From Haplomitrium mnioides (Eukaryota > Marchantiophyta > Haplomitriopsida > Calobryales): DNA of 24,860 bases. Shown in pieces: positions 1-9,994 of this stretch. Both the position numbers and the translations under genes were made by a program. The notes below the pieces were generated by a model that searched no databases, had not been told where the DNA came from, and saw only the letters and a list, made by a program, of their open reading frames with translations. How positions within the stretch are numbered: position 1 is the first letter of the stretch; every line of letters starts with the position of its first letter. The stretch spans positions 1 to 24,860 of the forward strand of contig JBNGIS010036283.1 in assembly GCA_049999725.1 (NCBI GenBank), given 5' to 3'.

Positions 1-12
1 AGAGAGAGAGAG
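1..12. repeat. (AG)n microsatellite at window edge
   Basis: Six AG dinucleotides open the window; the tract probably continues to the left. It has no visible link to the elements that follow. Confidence 0.8.
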
Positions 13-180
13 CTTCTCCATCTTCTTTTAAATTGATACTTAGTTCTATTTTGGTTTGATTTAACAAAATATAACAAAAAAATAAACAAGAACTCGACTT
101 TACATAAAGGTAGCATAAAGAATTTTCCCTTTCACAAGCACATATCTTTTTTCTGATCTTTGTCTTTTGAATGTCACTTA

Positions 181-426
181 AGAGTTTTGGTGGCTTGACT
201 TTTGCTGATCTAACCTCATTATTGTCTAATATAACAATTGTTTAAATTCTAAATTTACTACATATATATTCTAGTACATGAAATTATACTAATTAGAAAT
301 GCTTCTGGTTTTTTAGTATCATTGCATTTGTGTTGATGTTGAGTCAATGTGGGCTATTTTTAAACTCCAATTCATGTACTTAAACATTCATTAATCATGT
401 TTTGAACTCCATCTTTTGTTGTAACA
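181..426 (-). repeat. 3' LTR piece of element 1
   Basis: This segment aligns with 2486-2760 over most of its length: both start AGAGTTTTGGTGGCTTG and both end in TTTTGTTGTARCA on the plus strand. Read on the minus strand it starts TGTTACAAC, a normal LTR start, just downstream of a purine-rich stretch (TTGGAGGATC). The LTR probably extends left of 181, where the partner copy has been deleted and no comparison is possible. Confidence 0.7.
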
Positions 427-429
427 GAT

Positions 430-640
430 CCTCCAATTTAAACTGTGAGCGTCCCTTGCGAGCAAAAGAAAGTAGCAATATTATTGAGCTAGAATCAAAG
501 TTGAGAAATTTACAAAGGTACAATAAAGACAAACAGTAGAGAAAATAGATAACAAGAATCCAAAGGGAAAACACGAACCCATGTAATATGTAAAGAGAAA
601 GTGGCAACCTCAAAAGTAGTACAATTTGACACAACTTGCA
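430..640 (-). other. Element 1 region between integrase and 3' LTR
   Basis: This is a non-coding stretch between the integrase C-terminus and the LTR start. One hydrophobic open frame crosses it (395-634), but it runs into the LTR and has no recognisable domain, so I read it as chance. The end next to the LTR is purine-rich on the minus strand and may be the polypurine tract. Confidence 0.4.
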
Positions 641-649
641 TTGCTTGGT

Positions 650-1620
650 GCAACAAAAGCATTGTCATCAAGAGTTCCTAGAGTAAGAAATCCATGTACA
701 TGAACCTCTGTGACTCTATATGGTTTTGACTAGTATGTTGTCAACTTTTGAGCAAAACAAATAAATCTCATATCAAAAACGAGAACTAAATCATTAATTT
801 AGAACAATGCATCCTTGATATGTTGGACATGCATATGCTTCACCTAATGTTGGTATGAAAATCGTAGGCCAGAAGCAATGACTCTATATTCCATTAATTT
901 TTTTAAAGTTGCGAATCTATGCTATATTGATTCTTGAGAACTAAGTGTGTGAGTGATCGCCACGCACAAGGAGGGAACTTGGATTTCAATTGGAAGCAAT
1001 GCTTCCAAACCATAAACGAGATGAAAGGGTGTGTATCCAATGGATGTTTTGGTCATTGATTTATAAACCCAAAGCGCAGCAGGTAGATGTTCATCCTAAT
1101 CAGTATGATGAGTCAAAATTGTTTTAGTAAGACTCGATTTAAGGACTTTGTTTGTAGATTCTGCTCATCCATTGGCTTGCGGATGATAGGGAGTTGATGT
1201 CTTATGGTAGATGGAATAAGGTTCCAAAAACACTAATCACATTGTTAAAAAATTGTGTACCCCTATCACTAACTAGTTTTAGCGGTGAGCCAAATCTAGT
1301 AAGGATGTACTTGTAGAGAATATAAGCCACAAAGTCGGCATTGTTAATAGGGAGGGAAATAGTTTGGCCCATTTGGTTATATAATCTATTGTAGCTAATA
1401 TGCACTGATTGTGGTGGCTTTTTGGAAGGAGAATAGATTGGTCCAATAAAATCTAGACCTCAATTTTTGAAGCAAAAAGTAGAAGGATGGGAGTTAGAGG
1501 CATTTCATTGTGTTTTGTCGGACAACCTTTTCTTTGGCAGACATTGCAAGTTCTGGTGAATCGATGAAAATCTATGAATAGAAATGGCTACTAGTATCCA
1601 GAATAGAGTACCAACATGCA
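650..1620 (-). pseudogene. Integrase remnant of element 1
   Basis: Ty3/gypsy integrase inserts the cDNA into the host chromosome. Reading down the minus strand one sees a degenerate zinc-binding end (CNVC-like, near 1540), the catalytic core with SDRGTQFFN (near 1300-1275, containing the second catalytic Asp), then HPQANG followed by AEST (near 1165-1150, where the catalytic Glu lies), YTPFHLVYG (near 1020) and a C-terminal GPY/F-like region (about 900-650). The frame is interrupted by many stops, several of which replace expected Trp or Gln codons. Only the block 1202-1405 stays open for long. The segment after HPQANG (LTKTILTHHTD, LPAALWVY) reads as a Tat/Athila-like integrase. It is not functional. 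Confidence 0.8.
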
Positions 1621-1959
1621 GTAAACTTGCTAGCAAATTTGCCACCACAAGTAGATGTATGTCATCCATGGAGTACTTTGAGAAGTCTGGGAAGGTATGA
1701 GGCAACGTCTGAGGATGCCATCTTTCTTAATGTGGTAGAGTAGACTAGAGACAATAGTGTAAGGAGTTGTGGTTTGTATGAAGGATTGTACTTGATCGGG
1801 CTAAAGATTGAACGAGATATTTCTATTAGTAAGGAAGGGTGCTAATTGGTTATACCAAGGATGAGTTGATAGCTAGACTAATGGGTGTTTGTTGATAGTG
1901 TTAGAAGGAGTTAATAAATTGATTGATGAAACCCATACATCAGGAAAGCTATTATCCAA

Positions 1960-2410
1960 GGAATTTAGATCAGAGCTGCCAAAGACTCTTGACAAAAGAT
2001 TACAATTCCCATGATGGATTCTAGGATGGATTTGAATTGTAAAGCTAAACTTCTGAAGTAAAAAAACCTATCAAGCTAATTGGCCAATCAAAGCAGGCTT
2101 GTTGACAATGTATTTCAAACAGCCAAGATCGACTATGAAAGTGAACTTGTAGTTGAGCAAGTAAAGGCAAAATGTTTTTGTGGTATATATCATGTCAATG
2201 GCTTCTCATTCAATTACACTAGATTTTTATTCAGCAAGGCTTAGCTACTTGCTTCCGTAGTAGATCAAACATTCATGATCTTTTCATATTTAGGCAAGTA
2301 CAATGCCAGTCGCAATAGAAGAAGTGTCGACCATAACCAAGAATAAAATATGCCAATCAATGGGAGAAAGGTGGGAAAGAGAAGCCATGATTTCTTTTAA
2401 TTTTAAAAAT
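1960..2410 (-). pseudogene. RNase H remnant of element 1
   Basis: On the minus strand the reading VDTSSIATGIVLA is followed by IYYGSK, LSLAE, EAIDMIY and FTFIVD, which is the standard order of a Ty3/gypsy RNase H domain (first catalytic Asp in the VDxSxxA motif). At least four stops interrupt the frame. RT upstream of it is gone: at about 2460-2486 the sequence passes directly into LTR. RNase H normally removes the RNA strand during reverse transcription. Confidence 0.75.
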
Positions 2411-2485
2411 GTTTGTTAACAATCAGATGTCCATGCAAATAGAGTAGAGTGTTAGGCCAGAGCATATAGTGGCGAGTGTTATATG

Positions 2486-2760
2486 AGAGTTTTGGTGGCT
2501 TGCCATTTGCTGATTTGATAACCTTATTATTTTCCTAGTATGACAGTTGCTCAAATTCTAAATCTACTACATATATGTTCTAGTACATGAAATTTTACTA
2601 GTTAAAAATGCTTTTAGTTCATTAGCATCATCCCATTTGTGTCAATGTTGCTTCCAATGGCCAGTTCCAAGTTGATGTTGAGTTGATGCCATCTTGAGCT
2701 CCAATCTGTGTACTTGGACATTCTTTAATTCGTTTTTGAACTCCATCTTTTGTTGTAGCA
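2486..2760 (-). repeat. 5' LTR piece of element 1
   Basis: This is a direct-repeat partner of 181-426, with a run of about 30 extra bases in the middle (near 2650-2680). Its minus-strand start (TGCTACAAC at 2760) matches the TGTTACAAC start of the other copy. Its left end abuts RNase H sequence, marking the deletion joint. Confidence 0.7.
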
Positions 2761-2850
2761 GTACTATCTTGATACTTCAACTTGGTACATATCTATAATG
2801 GTCAATATATCCAAGGTATATGAATTCCATCAAAACTACACACATTGTGA

Positions 2851-2855
2851 AGCAC
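2851..2855. repeat. Target site duplication of element 2, left copy (AGCAC)
   Basis: AGCAC lies directly before the left LTR and is repeated directly after the right LTR at 8059-8063. Five bases is the usual duplication length for Ty3/gypsy integrases. Confidence 0.85.
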
Positions 2856-3314
2856 TATAAAATAACTCAAAGACCAACTTCCAAAAGAGAAACAACTCCA
2901 AGATAACTCTAATAGAGTTATACAACTCAAAGCCATTAAGCAAGCAAAAGACAAGAGTTCAAACCAAAGCCAAGAAACCAAAGAGCCAAGCCGAAGTGAG
3001 AGGAACTCTAGAATGAGGAGTGGGGCTATGAAGCCCTTCTATTTATACAAGAGAAGAAGGTGTCATCCTTCTTTCTTCACTTACAAGTCGTTTCCAACTT
3101 CAACTCTAAAATTGATCACTTAGAAATCACTTCTAATTTCAACCTTAAAATTGATATCTTAGAAGTCACTTCTAATTTCAACCCTAAAACCTCTAAAGTA
3201 ACTTCAAATTCAAGTAATCTTATCTCAATTCAACCTTAAAAGTGACCCTCTACCACTTTCTTCACCCTTCTCTAATTTCTTTTAATAGCACAACATCATG
3301 CTTGTACTGTTACA
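2856..3314 (-). repeat. 3' LTR of element 2
   Basis: It is 459 bp and matches 7600-8058 end to end. On the minus strand it starts TGTAACAGTAC and ends in ATTTTATA, where the normal final CA has become TA. A TATA box remains at 3041-3047. Confidence 0.9.
3041..3047 (-). promoter_or_regulatory. LTR TATA box (element 2, 3' LTR)
   Basis: Minus-strand TATAAATAG sits in the middle of the LTR, where an LTR promoter is expected. The matching place in the 5' LTR (about 7784-7791) reads TGAAAATAG, so the copy that would drive the element has lost the box. Confidence 0.55.
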
Positions 3315-3339
3315 TAATTCTCGCCTTCTAATCGATGAT

Positions 3340-3530
3340 GTACTCGTCATTCTCACAAATTTCAAATAGTTGAATAACATCTTGAGCATTCTCAATGTTT
3401 TAATAAGGTTTCTAAGTCGCATAATGAAGCGGATAGCCTTTCCACAAAACCTTGTATTGAACTTGTAGATGCCACCTTTACTTGATAACTCTTTTTGCCA
3501 AAATGTAGTCTACTTCAAGTTATTCATGAT
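3340..3530 (-). pseudogene. Chromodomain remnant at the integrase C-terminus
   Basis: Chromodomains on plant integrases bind modified histones and steer insertion. Reading the minus strand from about 3522: LEVDYILAKRVIK, a stop, then VQYKVLWKGYP, then ENAQDVIQLFE. This is the chromodomain pattern of a (V/E)xxIL start, YxVxWKGY in the middle and a closing helix. Two further stops fall where Trp-Glu-Pro and Glu-Asn are expected. It sits between the integrase GPF/Y region and the 3' LTR, which is where chromoviruses carry it. Confidence 0.75.
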
Positions 3531-3539
3531 CATCAAAAA

Positions 3540-4640
3540 AAATTGCCGGAAAAAGAAGTTGAACACGATTTGGAAAAGAAGATAGACTAGGAACAAAAGG
3601 CTTAATTTTAGAGACATGAAACACATGATGAATCTTCATATGAAGAGGAAGATCGAGTTTATATGCAACGAGAGAAATAACTTGAGAAATAGAGAAAAGA
3701 CCAATCCAAGCACGAGATAACTTATGGATTTGAGTATCTAGAGACAATGGGAGATAGGAGATCGTGAGTAGAAAACATAGCTTGGTCACCTAAAACATAA
3801 GAGGAATCACGATGATAGTTATCGATATATTGTTTTTTTATTTTGAACAACAGTAAGATGGTTGCGAGCATCTTGCAAAAAAGAAAATAAACAAGACAAA
3901 AAAGTAGAAATACTTGAAACATTGGAGGAAGAAGAAGAAAGCAAACCATCGAGAACAAGTTGATATTAACCCAAATTAAGAAAGAAAGGAGAACCCTATT
4001 ACTTGCTTGTTTGGAGTTGTTGTTGGAAAACTCCACATCCGGTAAGAAACTATCCCAATTGGTGTGATGAACATTGATGAATCCGCAAAGGATATCCTCC
4101 ATAGTCCGATTAGCGCGCTCTACTTGCCCATCTATTTGAGGACAATCCGTAGTAGACATAGAGAGTTTGGTTTTTTAAAGTTTGAACATTTTTTGCCAAA
4201 ACATTCCAGTGAAACGTGGATCCATATTAGATATTAACACCTTGGGCATTCCATAATGATAGAAGACAATATCAAGGTAAATGTTTTCCAATTGTAGAAC
4301 ATCTATTGTATCCACTTTTGGCGCTAAATGAATCTAGTTGCTCAGCTTGTCTACAAACACCACAATGGTAATAAACCCACGAGGCATAGTTCGAAGTGAA
4401 GTGACAAGATCCAAACTTACACGTTTCCAATAAGTAGTATGAATTGGTAGTGGTTGAAGAAGTCCCACTAGTTTTTGACTAGAAGCTTTGTTTTGTTGAC
4501 AACTTTCACACAACGAACAAAACCACAAACATCTCGAACCAAGTTAGACCACCACCAAGTGTGCTGAAGTAACTCTATAGTTTTATCTACTCTAAGATGC
4601 CTTGAGATTAGAATGTCATGTGCTTCTTGTAAATAAGCCA
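3540..4640 (-). pseudogene. Integrase remnant of element 2
   Basis: In minus-strand order: a zinc-binding end with CESCQQNKA (near 4500), the catalytic core start SLDLVTSL (near 4412) and VVFVDKLSN, a degraded middle, then STTDCPQIDGQVERANRTME (near 4156-4100) holding the catalytic Glu, and the C-terminal block KLSRAWIGLFSIS with HHVFHVSKIKPF (about 3720-3590), the GPF/Y module of chromoviruses. An out-of-family stretch (about 3830-3990) and several frame breaks separate the core from the C-terminus. It is clearly an integrase and clearly dead. Confidence 0.85.
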
Positions 4641-4719
4641 TTCAAAGTGTATCATCTTGTTGAGCATATATTACTTGATGGCCTCGATAGAGAATAGCAT
4701 CTGGAATAGAAAAATATGA

Positions 4720-5240
4720 TACTCACTATTTTTTTACAGCCAATCGTACCCAAACAAGACTAAAAAAATCATGTTCTTGTAGTTTCTTAATGCATTAGAA
4801 ATGGTTTGGAACCCTTGAGGCTTGAACTCTAGCTTGATATCAAAGAGTTGCAATTGATCTTCCAATTGGTGATGGCGACTTGTCATATTTTCCAAATGGA
4901 TCGCTTGTAACAATGGTTTGTGATATATGCGCATAAGTAGAGGCCTTCTTAAAACATAGTGTCTCCACACTTTGGTAGCATAAACCATTGCCAATTTCTC
5001 TCAATTACTTGCAGAATAATTTCTCGCCGTCGTATTTAATCGACATAACATGAAGGCAATTGGATGCAGTCCATACTCAAACTCTTGTTGCACAGTTGCT
5101 CTAATAGCAAAATTAGAAACATCAAAATCAACTACGCAACATGCTTTTGGATCATATGGTTGTAGAATAAGACGAGAAGAGACTGCATCTTTGAGATGTT
5201 GAAATATCGCTTGCTTTTTGGCGGTCCACTAAAACTTGAC
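4720..5240 (-). pseudogene. RNase H remnant of element 2
   Basis: The minus strand shows FDVSNFAI (first catalytic Asp context), a GLHPIAF stretch and NYSAS, then EKLAMVYATKVWRHYVL and the QLEDQLQLFDIKLEFKPQG tail with SNALR, which is the usual closing of a Ty3/gypsy RNase H. Stops occur between these blocks. It directly follows RT in the element's own direction. Confidence 0.8.
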
Positions 5241-5249
5241 CTCATTTCT

Positions 5250-6300
5250 TAGCAAATCTGTAAGTGGTGCAGCAATATGTATATAATAATGGTTGAATCA
5301 TTAATAGAAGCTTGCCAATCCATTGAAGGCTCTAATGTCATTTTCTTCTTTTGGTGTTGGCCTCTGTGTGATAGCCTTAATTTTCTCTTCTTCCATCTTG
5401 ATACCATCCGTAGACACCTTGTGCCCTAGGTAAGTAGCCTCTTGTTTCCAAAATTTGCACTGAGATCTCTTGCAATAAAACTTCCAATTGCGCAATATTT
5501 GCAATACTTCTTTTAGATGATCGCAATACTCACCTTTAGTTCTACTAAAAATAAGAATGTCAGCTAAGAATACCAAAACTAACTTATCCATTAACCCATC
5601 AAAATTTTGATGCATTTGATCCATGAATATTGTGAGAGCATTAATGATACTAAATGTAAGGATCTTCCACTCAAAATACCCATACCTTGTGTGAAGAGCT
5701 ATCTTTGGCACGTCAGTTGGCTTGATAAGAATTTGTCAATATCCACTTCAAAGATCTCACTTGGAAAAGAAATGCACACCACTCAATTGATCCAAAAAAT
5801 CATCAATAAGCAGTAAAGAATAAGCATTCTTTACTGTTTGATTGTTCAAACCTCGATAATTTGTACAAATACAAAATCCACTATCTTTCTTCTGTATAAA
5901 GAATACTAGTGCTCTCCAAGGCAAAGTACTATGCTAAATGAAATCCTTCTTAAGAAGATCCGTAAAGATCTTGCAAAGTTCTTCCAACTCTTATAGCAAT
6001 AACTTGTAAATATACCAATTATAAGGAGTACTTCTTGGTATCAACTCAATTGGAAAGGGCAATCCTCAATCATCTAGCAACCTTTTTGGCAAATCATCTA
6101 GGAATAGATATGAAAACTCCTTCAAAATATCATCAATCATTGAGGTTGGTACAGATTTCCCTCCCTCCCTACTTAAGTCCATGATAGACTTGATCCACAC
6201 AGCAAAGACATGCAACTATTTCTCCATCAAAGCATTATGTTGAATTGATTTGGGCCTCTTCACCAACAGTCCAAAACACCTTATAAAATTTGCTTTTCCT
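5250..6300 (-). pseudogene. Reverse transcriptase remnant of element 2
   Basis: RT copies the element RNA into DNA. On the minus strand DL-stop-SGY-stop-QI (near 5755-5725) is the conserved block before the palm; TRYGYFEWKILTF follows, then VFLADILIFS (5568-5539), which is the F-x-D-D active-site box with the first Asp replaced by Ala (codon at 5562-5564). HLKEVLQILR, KCKFW and YLGHKVSTDGIKM close the domain, and the frame is open from 5711 to 5301. The 5' half (above 5720) is broken by several stops. The Asp to Ala change alone would remove activity. Confidence 0.88.
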
Positions 6301-6399
6301 ATAAAGTAACTTGAATTTGTTGTTTTGCCCAGTCAACTTGAGAGGATCAATCTTCAAGCCAAAACAAACCCAAAATAATGTCATATTGTATAGATGTAA

Positions 6400-6700
6400 T
6401 AACAAAGTCTATAGATTCTTCATACTCTTTGCCAATCCTTAGAAGAAATGGCTTATGCGAGTGAAACACCTCATGTTTTTAGCCATCGGCCATAGTCACA
6501 AAACTTCTATTGATTGGCAAAGTTTTAGCTTTGATTTTCTTCACAAAACATAATGACATGAAAACTTCAAAACTTCCATAATCTACCAACATTCTACACA
6601 AATGCCCATCAACCATACCATCTAGATGAAATAAGGTGCTTTGAATCTTTATTGAGCTTCTAATTTCATTGGAACTAATCAAGCTCTCAGTAAACCGCTT
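6400..6700 (-). pseudogene. Aspartic protease remnant of element 2
   Basis: The open frame 6682-6479 contains HLCRMLVDYGSFEVFMS, the retropepsin active-site region where Asp-Ser-Gly is expected; here the middle residue is Tyr. It is followed by LPINRSFVTMADG, a typical flap-side segment. It lies between gag and RT, as in all Ty3/gypsy elements. The enzyme would cleave the Gag-Pol polyprotein. Confidence 0.75.
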
Positions 6701-6708
6701 GACTGTTT

Positions 6709-7470
6709 TTAGTGAGGTTTGTCGTTTCTCGGGTTTTCTTCTTCAACAATTGCTACTTGAACAAGATCATGTGGTTGACCTTGTTGACATGGGCAATTTA
6801 CAATCCTATAACCAAGTTGTCGACAATAAAAACATCCTCCACTTTGGCATAGATGCTCACGCTCTACATAAGTAAGTGCCATTCTTTGCACTGCATCAAC
6901 CTCATTTGACGGCACACAAAAATTTGGTAAAGCTTGTTGTGCACGTGGCCTAACTTCAGTAGTCACTAGTAGTGAGTTGTATCGTTCAACTATGCGTATT
7001 GCTTCTTCTTGTTGAGAAGGCTCTCTCATTGTCACTTCCATTCTAGTGCGAGACTTCAATCCTTAAACAAAGTGTTCTAAAGCTTCTCTATTGCCCAAAT
7101 TAGGAATTTGCATAATGATATTTTGAAATTACATGACATAGTTCCTTACTGTACCAAGTTGTTTCAATTATGTCAATCAATCTGTTGCTACTTTTGGAGC
7201 ATTCACAACCATAAATCTTAAATTCACTACTTCTTTAAACTCTTACAAATAAACAATTGGAGCAACAATCCACATTGAGCTTGCTCAATTTGATATCTCC
7301 ACCAAGTTTTTGCCACTCCTTCTAATTGACTTAGAGCAAATAGAGTTTGACCATCTTTTCTAATATTTGTAGCTTCAAAATATTGCTCTCAATCCAACAA
7401 GAAATAACCATCTTCCCATCATATGCTTTTGGTTTGGAAAACTGCATATGACTTTCTTCTTCTTGAAAAT
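6709..7470 (-). pseudogene. gag remnant with zinc knuckle (element 2)
   Basis: Gag forms the particle and binds the element RNA. The minus strand shows the retrotransposon gag domain ending (YQIEQAQ, QIPNLGNREALEHFV then GLKSRTRMEV) followed by a zinc knuckle CFYCRQLGYRIVNC at 6834-6793. The knuckle follows the C-x2-C-x4-H-x4-C spacing, but the His is replaced by Tyr. The last 116 codons (7059-6709) are open; upstream of that the frame has many stops. Confidence 0.8.
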
Positions 7471-7585
7471 GTGACCTCTTTCCCATTTACATTTGAACTT
7501 CTAAAACACAAGAAATATGTTTAATTTGTTGTTGCATTACTTGAACCCTCATTTCTTGAATCTCCATTTCACGAAAGAGAACCAT

Positions 7586-7599
7586 GGCTCTTATACTAA
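7586..7599 (-). promoter_or_regulatory. Primer binding site (tRNA-iMet type)
   Basis: Minus-strand TTAGTATAAGAGCC begins immediately at the inner end of the 5' LTR. It differs at two positions from the plant initiator-Met primer site TTGGTATCAGAGCC. Position and sequence together make this convincing, and it confirms both the element's strand and the LTR edge. Confidence 0.85.
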
Positions 7600-8058
7600 T
7601 GTAAAAGAACTCAAAGACCAACTTCCAAATGAGCAACAACTCCAAGATAACTCTAGTAAAGTTATGCAACTCCAAGCCAATAAGTAAGCAAAAGCCAAGA
7701 GTGCAAGCCAAAGCCAAGCAATCAAAGAGGCAAACTAAATTAAGAGTAACTCTGGAATGAGAAGTGAGGCTATGAAGCTCTTCTATTTTCACAAGAGAAG
7801 AAGATGTCAAATCTCTTTCTTACTTACAAGTCACTTCCAATTTCAAGCCTAAAATTGATTACTTAGAAGTCACTTCTAATTTCAACCTTAAAATTGATCA
7901 CTTACAAGTCCCTTCTAATTTCAACCCTAAAATCTCTAAAGTAACTTCAAAAGCAAGTAATCTTATCTCAATTCAACCCTAAAAGTAACCCTCTACCACT
8001 TCTTTCACTTCTCTCTATTTTCTTTTAAATAACACAACGTCATGCTTGTACTATTAGA
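7600..8058 (-). repeat. 5' LTR of element 2
   Basis: It is 459 bp and the partner of 2856-3314. On the minus strand it starts TCTAATAGTAC (normal TG changed to TC) and ends TTCTTTTACA. Each LTR keeps the terminal dinucleotide that the other has lost, which fixes the edges. Confidence 0.9.
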
Positions 8059-8063
8059 AGCAC
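8059..8063. repeat. Target site duplication of element 2, right copy (AGCAC)
   Basis: It is identical to 2851-2855 on the other side of the element. Confidence 0.85.
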
Positions 8064-9731
8064 TCACTATAGTTAGCTTCCACTCTATCTCTAATATCTC
8101 TACAAAAGATATATATTCTTCTAATCAGATCCAATTTGCACACGCTATTTCATTTAGTTCTTCTCGTTGTTTGTAGTTGTGATCAACCTTCTTGCACTCT
8201 AGAGATGCTCCTAACCAATATTCTCTTTCATTTTCCCTAGCAATTACCCTAGACCTATGTTTTACCCCTTTCAAATCTTCCTTGTTTTGCATGCAAAATT
8301 CTTGACCATATACTTTGCTTGAGGTTTGTCGTTCTTGGCCACTAATCTCTTCTTGCTAATTCTTATAAAGAGAAAATTGTATGGAGAAAAAACCATAGTT
8401 AATGAAGACTATAGCTTCACAATTAAGCTTTCATACTTGTTTTTTTTTTTGAAAATTTAGCTAATTTTTCTAACATTTTTATAATGGATGTATTCATTGA
8501 ATGTGGAATTGTTTTTGAAGCAGCTAAAGTAGGAGTTGGATATCAATCTACCACTACAACATCATCCAAATGGAAGAAGAAAAAGAAAAGTTCTACAACC
8601 TTGTCTGTAAAGTTGGAATACATTTTTAATAGATAGAGCTCAAATAATAAAGAGATGCATAATAGAAATGAGTTTATAAAACATGATCTTCAATTAATTT
8701 ATTGAATAGAACTCAAGATTTACTGACTAATTATCATTTAGTTTGAATAAGACTACACAAAATACTAAACTAAAGTTTATCTATGATAAATATATAGAGA
8801 GAGATGGTGATTTGTATTGCGATCACAATATCTCAGAATAGAGTGAGGTATTTTTGGTGTCTTGGTCTAAACGATAAACTTGTCTTAGATAAACATTTAC
8901 AAGAAATACAATATCAATTATGATACAAAATTAAATCATTGGATCTTTGATTTTTATGTATACTTTTTCGTAAGTAAACAATGCTCAATCTTTAATTTTT
9001 CATTACTATGAATCAACAAGTAAAACCTCTCGCAAAAAAACACCTTCAAAAAAATGTTTCTAGAAACATTGTATAGGAAACCACTATAAAGATTTTGGAT
9101 GTCTTTGAGGACTATTAAAAAAAGGCATTTAAAAGTTTTTCTTATGTGCTTTTACAAGAAGATGCTAATGTAAGGTCATTTTGGCATTTAAAATGCTTTC
9201 TACAACATATGCAAAAGTGCATAATATGTGTTTTTTGAAAATTTGCTATGAGAAGGTTTTTTTTTTATTTTTTATTTGTGATGCTTTTTAGAACATGCCA
9301 AAAAAAACATCTACCAAGATGGTTTTTTAATGTGCTCTTCAAGAAAACACCGACAAAAAATGCTTGATAGACTATTAGCAATATGGAATAAACGAAAGGT
9401 ACTTTTGTATGTACTTTTTACAAATGCAGTTCTTTGAACAAATAGATTTGGATGTTGAACATCGTCATTGTCATCTAGTGTTGACAAAGAAACCTCTGCT
9501 ACTTTATTATGTATATCTTCAAAACATACTCTTTTAAAATCAAAATCAAACATAGACTCTTAGATGTACATAGGCTCCATCTCTCTTAGCATATATATTC
9601 ACACTCTACAAATCAAAATCAAACAATTGAATTATATGAGTTTGTTACTTATACAATTTTTTCCAAGAACTCATAAGATTAAAGAATTAATGACATATAT
9701 AGACTTTGTTGCATATATATTTCATCCAAAC
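8064..9731. other. AT-rich spacer without recognisable genes
   Basis: This is about 1.7 kb between the target duplications of elements 2 and 3, so it is the older host-side sequence. It holds homopolymer T and A runs (for example 8441-8452 and 9259-9268), an 18-bp perfect palindrome at 9053-9070 and two similar A-rich segments near 9031 and 9340. A minus-strand open frame at 9311-9553 (80 codons) has no recognisable domain. I see no gene. Confidence 0.6.
9053..9070. repeat. 18-bp perfect palindrome
   Basis: AATGTTTCTAGAAACATT reads the same on both strands. It lies alone in AT-rich spacer; no function can be assigned. Confidence 0.85.
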
Positions 9732-9736
9732 ACTCT
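9732..9736. repeat. Candidate target site duplication of element 3, left copy (ACTCT)
   Basis: ACTCT precedes the 5' LTR core and occurs again at 18549-18553, right after the 3' LTR end. The left edge lies in a CT-rich run (CACTCTCTCA) and can shift by a base, so this is tentative. Confidence 0.5.
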
Positions 9737-9994
9737 CTCACACCATTTCATGTAGATTTCTATTTTTAGATACTTTGAGTTTTTTTGTCTTTTGTGCTTT
9801 AGTATATAAGACCATGTACTCTCATCGAAATGTTAACTTTTGATGCATATTTTTTATTTGATGTCTATTTTGTATATCTAAAGTAGTGCAGCTCTTGGAG
9901 AAAGATGGATTCTTTGTGAACAAAGGTGTGCTGGTTTTGATATCGGAAGATCAACAATTGGAATTTCTTGAGAAGTTATCATTCGAGAAAAAAA
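9737..9994 (+). repeat. 5' LTR core of element 3
   Basis: It aligns with 18169-18422 and, inverted, with 20397 to about 20150: the shared blocks are CACACCATT, TAGATTTCTATTTTTAG, AGTATATAAG, TGTACTCTCATCGAAA and ATCGGAAGATCAACAATTGG. It lacks the final ~125 bp (module A') that the two 3' LTRs carry; after GAGAAAAAAA the sequence diverges. It is therefore either a deleted 5' LTR, or only the core repeats at this end. Confidence 0.75.
9803..9810 (+). promoter_or_regulatory. LTR TATA box (element 3, 5' LTR)
   Basis: TATATAAG is followed by ACCATGTACTCTCATCG. The same block is kept in both other LTR copies (18235-18243, and 20321-20329 on the minus strand), which supports it as the element promoter. 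Confidence 0.6.

Larger units (their letters stand above)
181..2760 (-). mobile_element. Decayed Ty3/gypsy element 1 (non-chromoviral, internally deleted)
   Basis: On the minus strand the order is: LTR piece (2760 to 2486), RNase H (about 2410-1960), integrase (about 1620-650), a short non-coding stretch, then a second LTR piece (426 to 181 or further left). The two LTR pieces are direct repeats of each other. The right-hand piece runs straight into RNase H, so the rest of the 5' LTR, the primer site, gag, protease and most of RT have been lost in one internal deletion near 2478. The pol wording (integrase SDRGTQFFN, HPQANG) resembles the plant Tat/Athila side of Ty3/gypsy, and no chromodomain follows the integrase. 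Stops occur throughout. The left LTR limit and any target duplication lie outside what can be read. Confidence 0.75.
2856..8058 (-). mobile_element. Near-complete decayed chromovirus (element 2)
   Basis: This is a 5.2-kb Ty3/gypsy retrotransposon on the minus strand. It has two LTRs of 459 bp each, a 5-bp target duplication, a primer binding site next to the right LTR, and internal remnants in the order gag, protease, RT, RNase H, integrase, chromodomain. The chromodomain after the integrase places it among the chromoviruses; the small size and short LTRs suggest a Reina-like lineage, but the clade is a guess. Every coding part carries stops, and the RT active site has lost an Asp. By eye the two LTRs differ at roughly one position in ten, so the insertion is old. 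Confidence 0.92.

Noticed and set aside
395-634. Hydrophobic 79-codon minus-strand open frame as a membrane protein
   Set aside because: It overlaps the LTR of element 1 and the stretch behind its integrase. The hydrophobic content follows from AT-rich sequence; no start signal or family resemblance.
7487-7810. 107-codon minus-strand open frame near the right LTR of element 2
   Set aside because: It runs across the LTR and the primer site, so it is LTR sequence read by chance and not a gene.
9311-9553. 80-codon minus-strand open frame with an acidic patch
   Set aside because: There is no recognisable domain or neighbouring exon; it is surrounded by AT-rich spacer.
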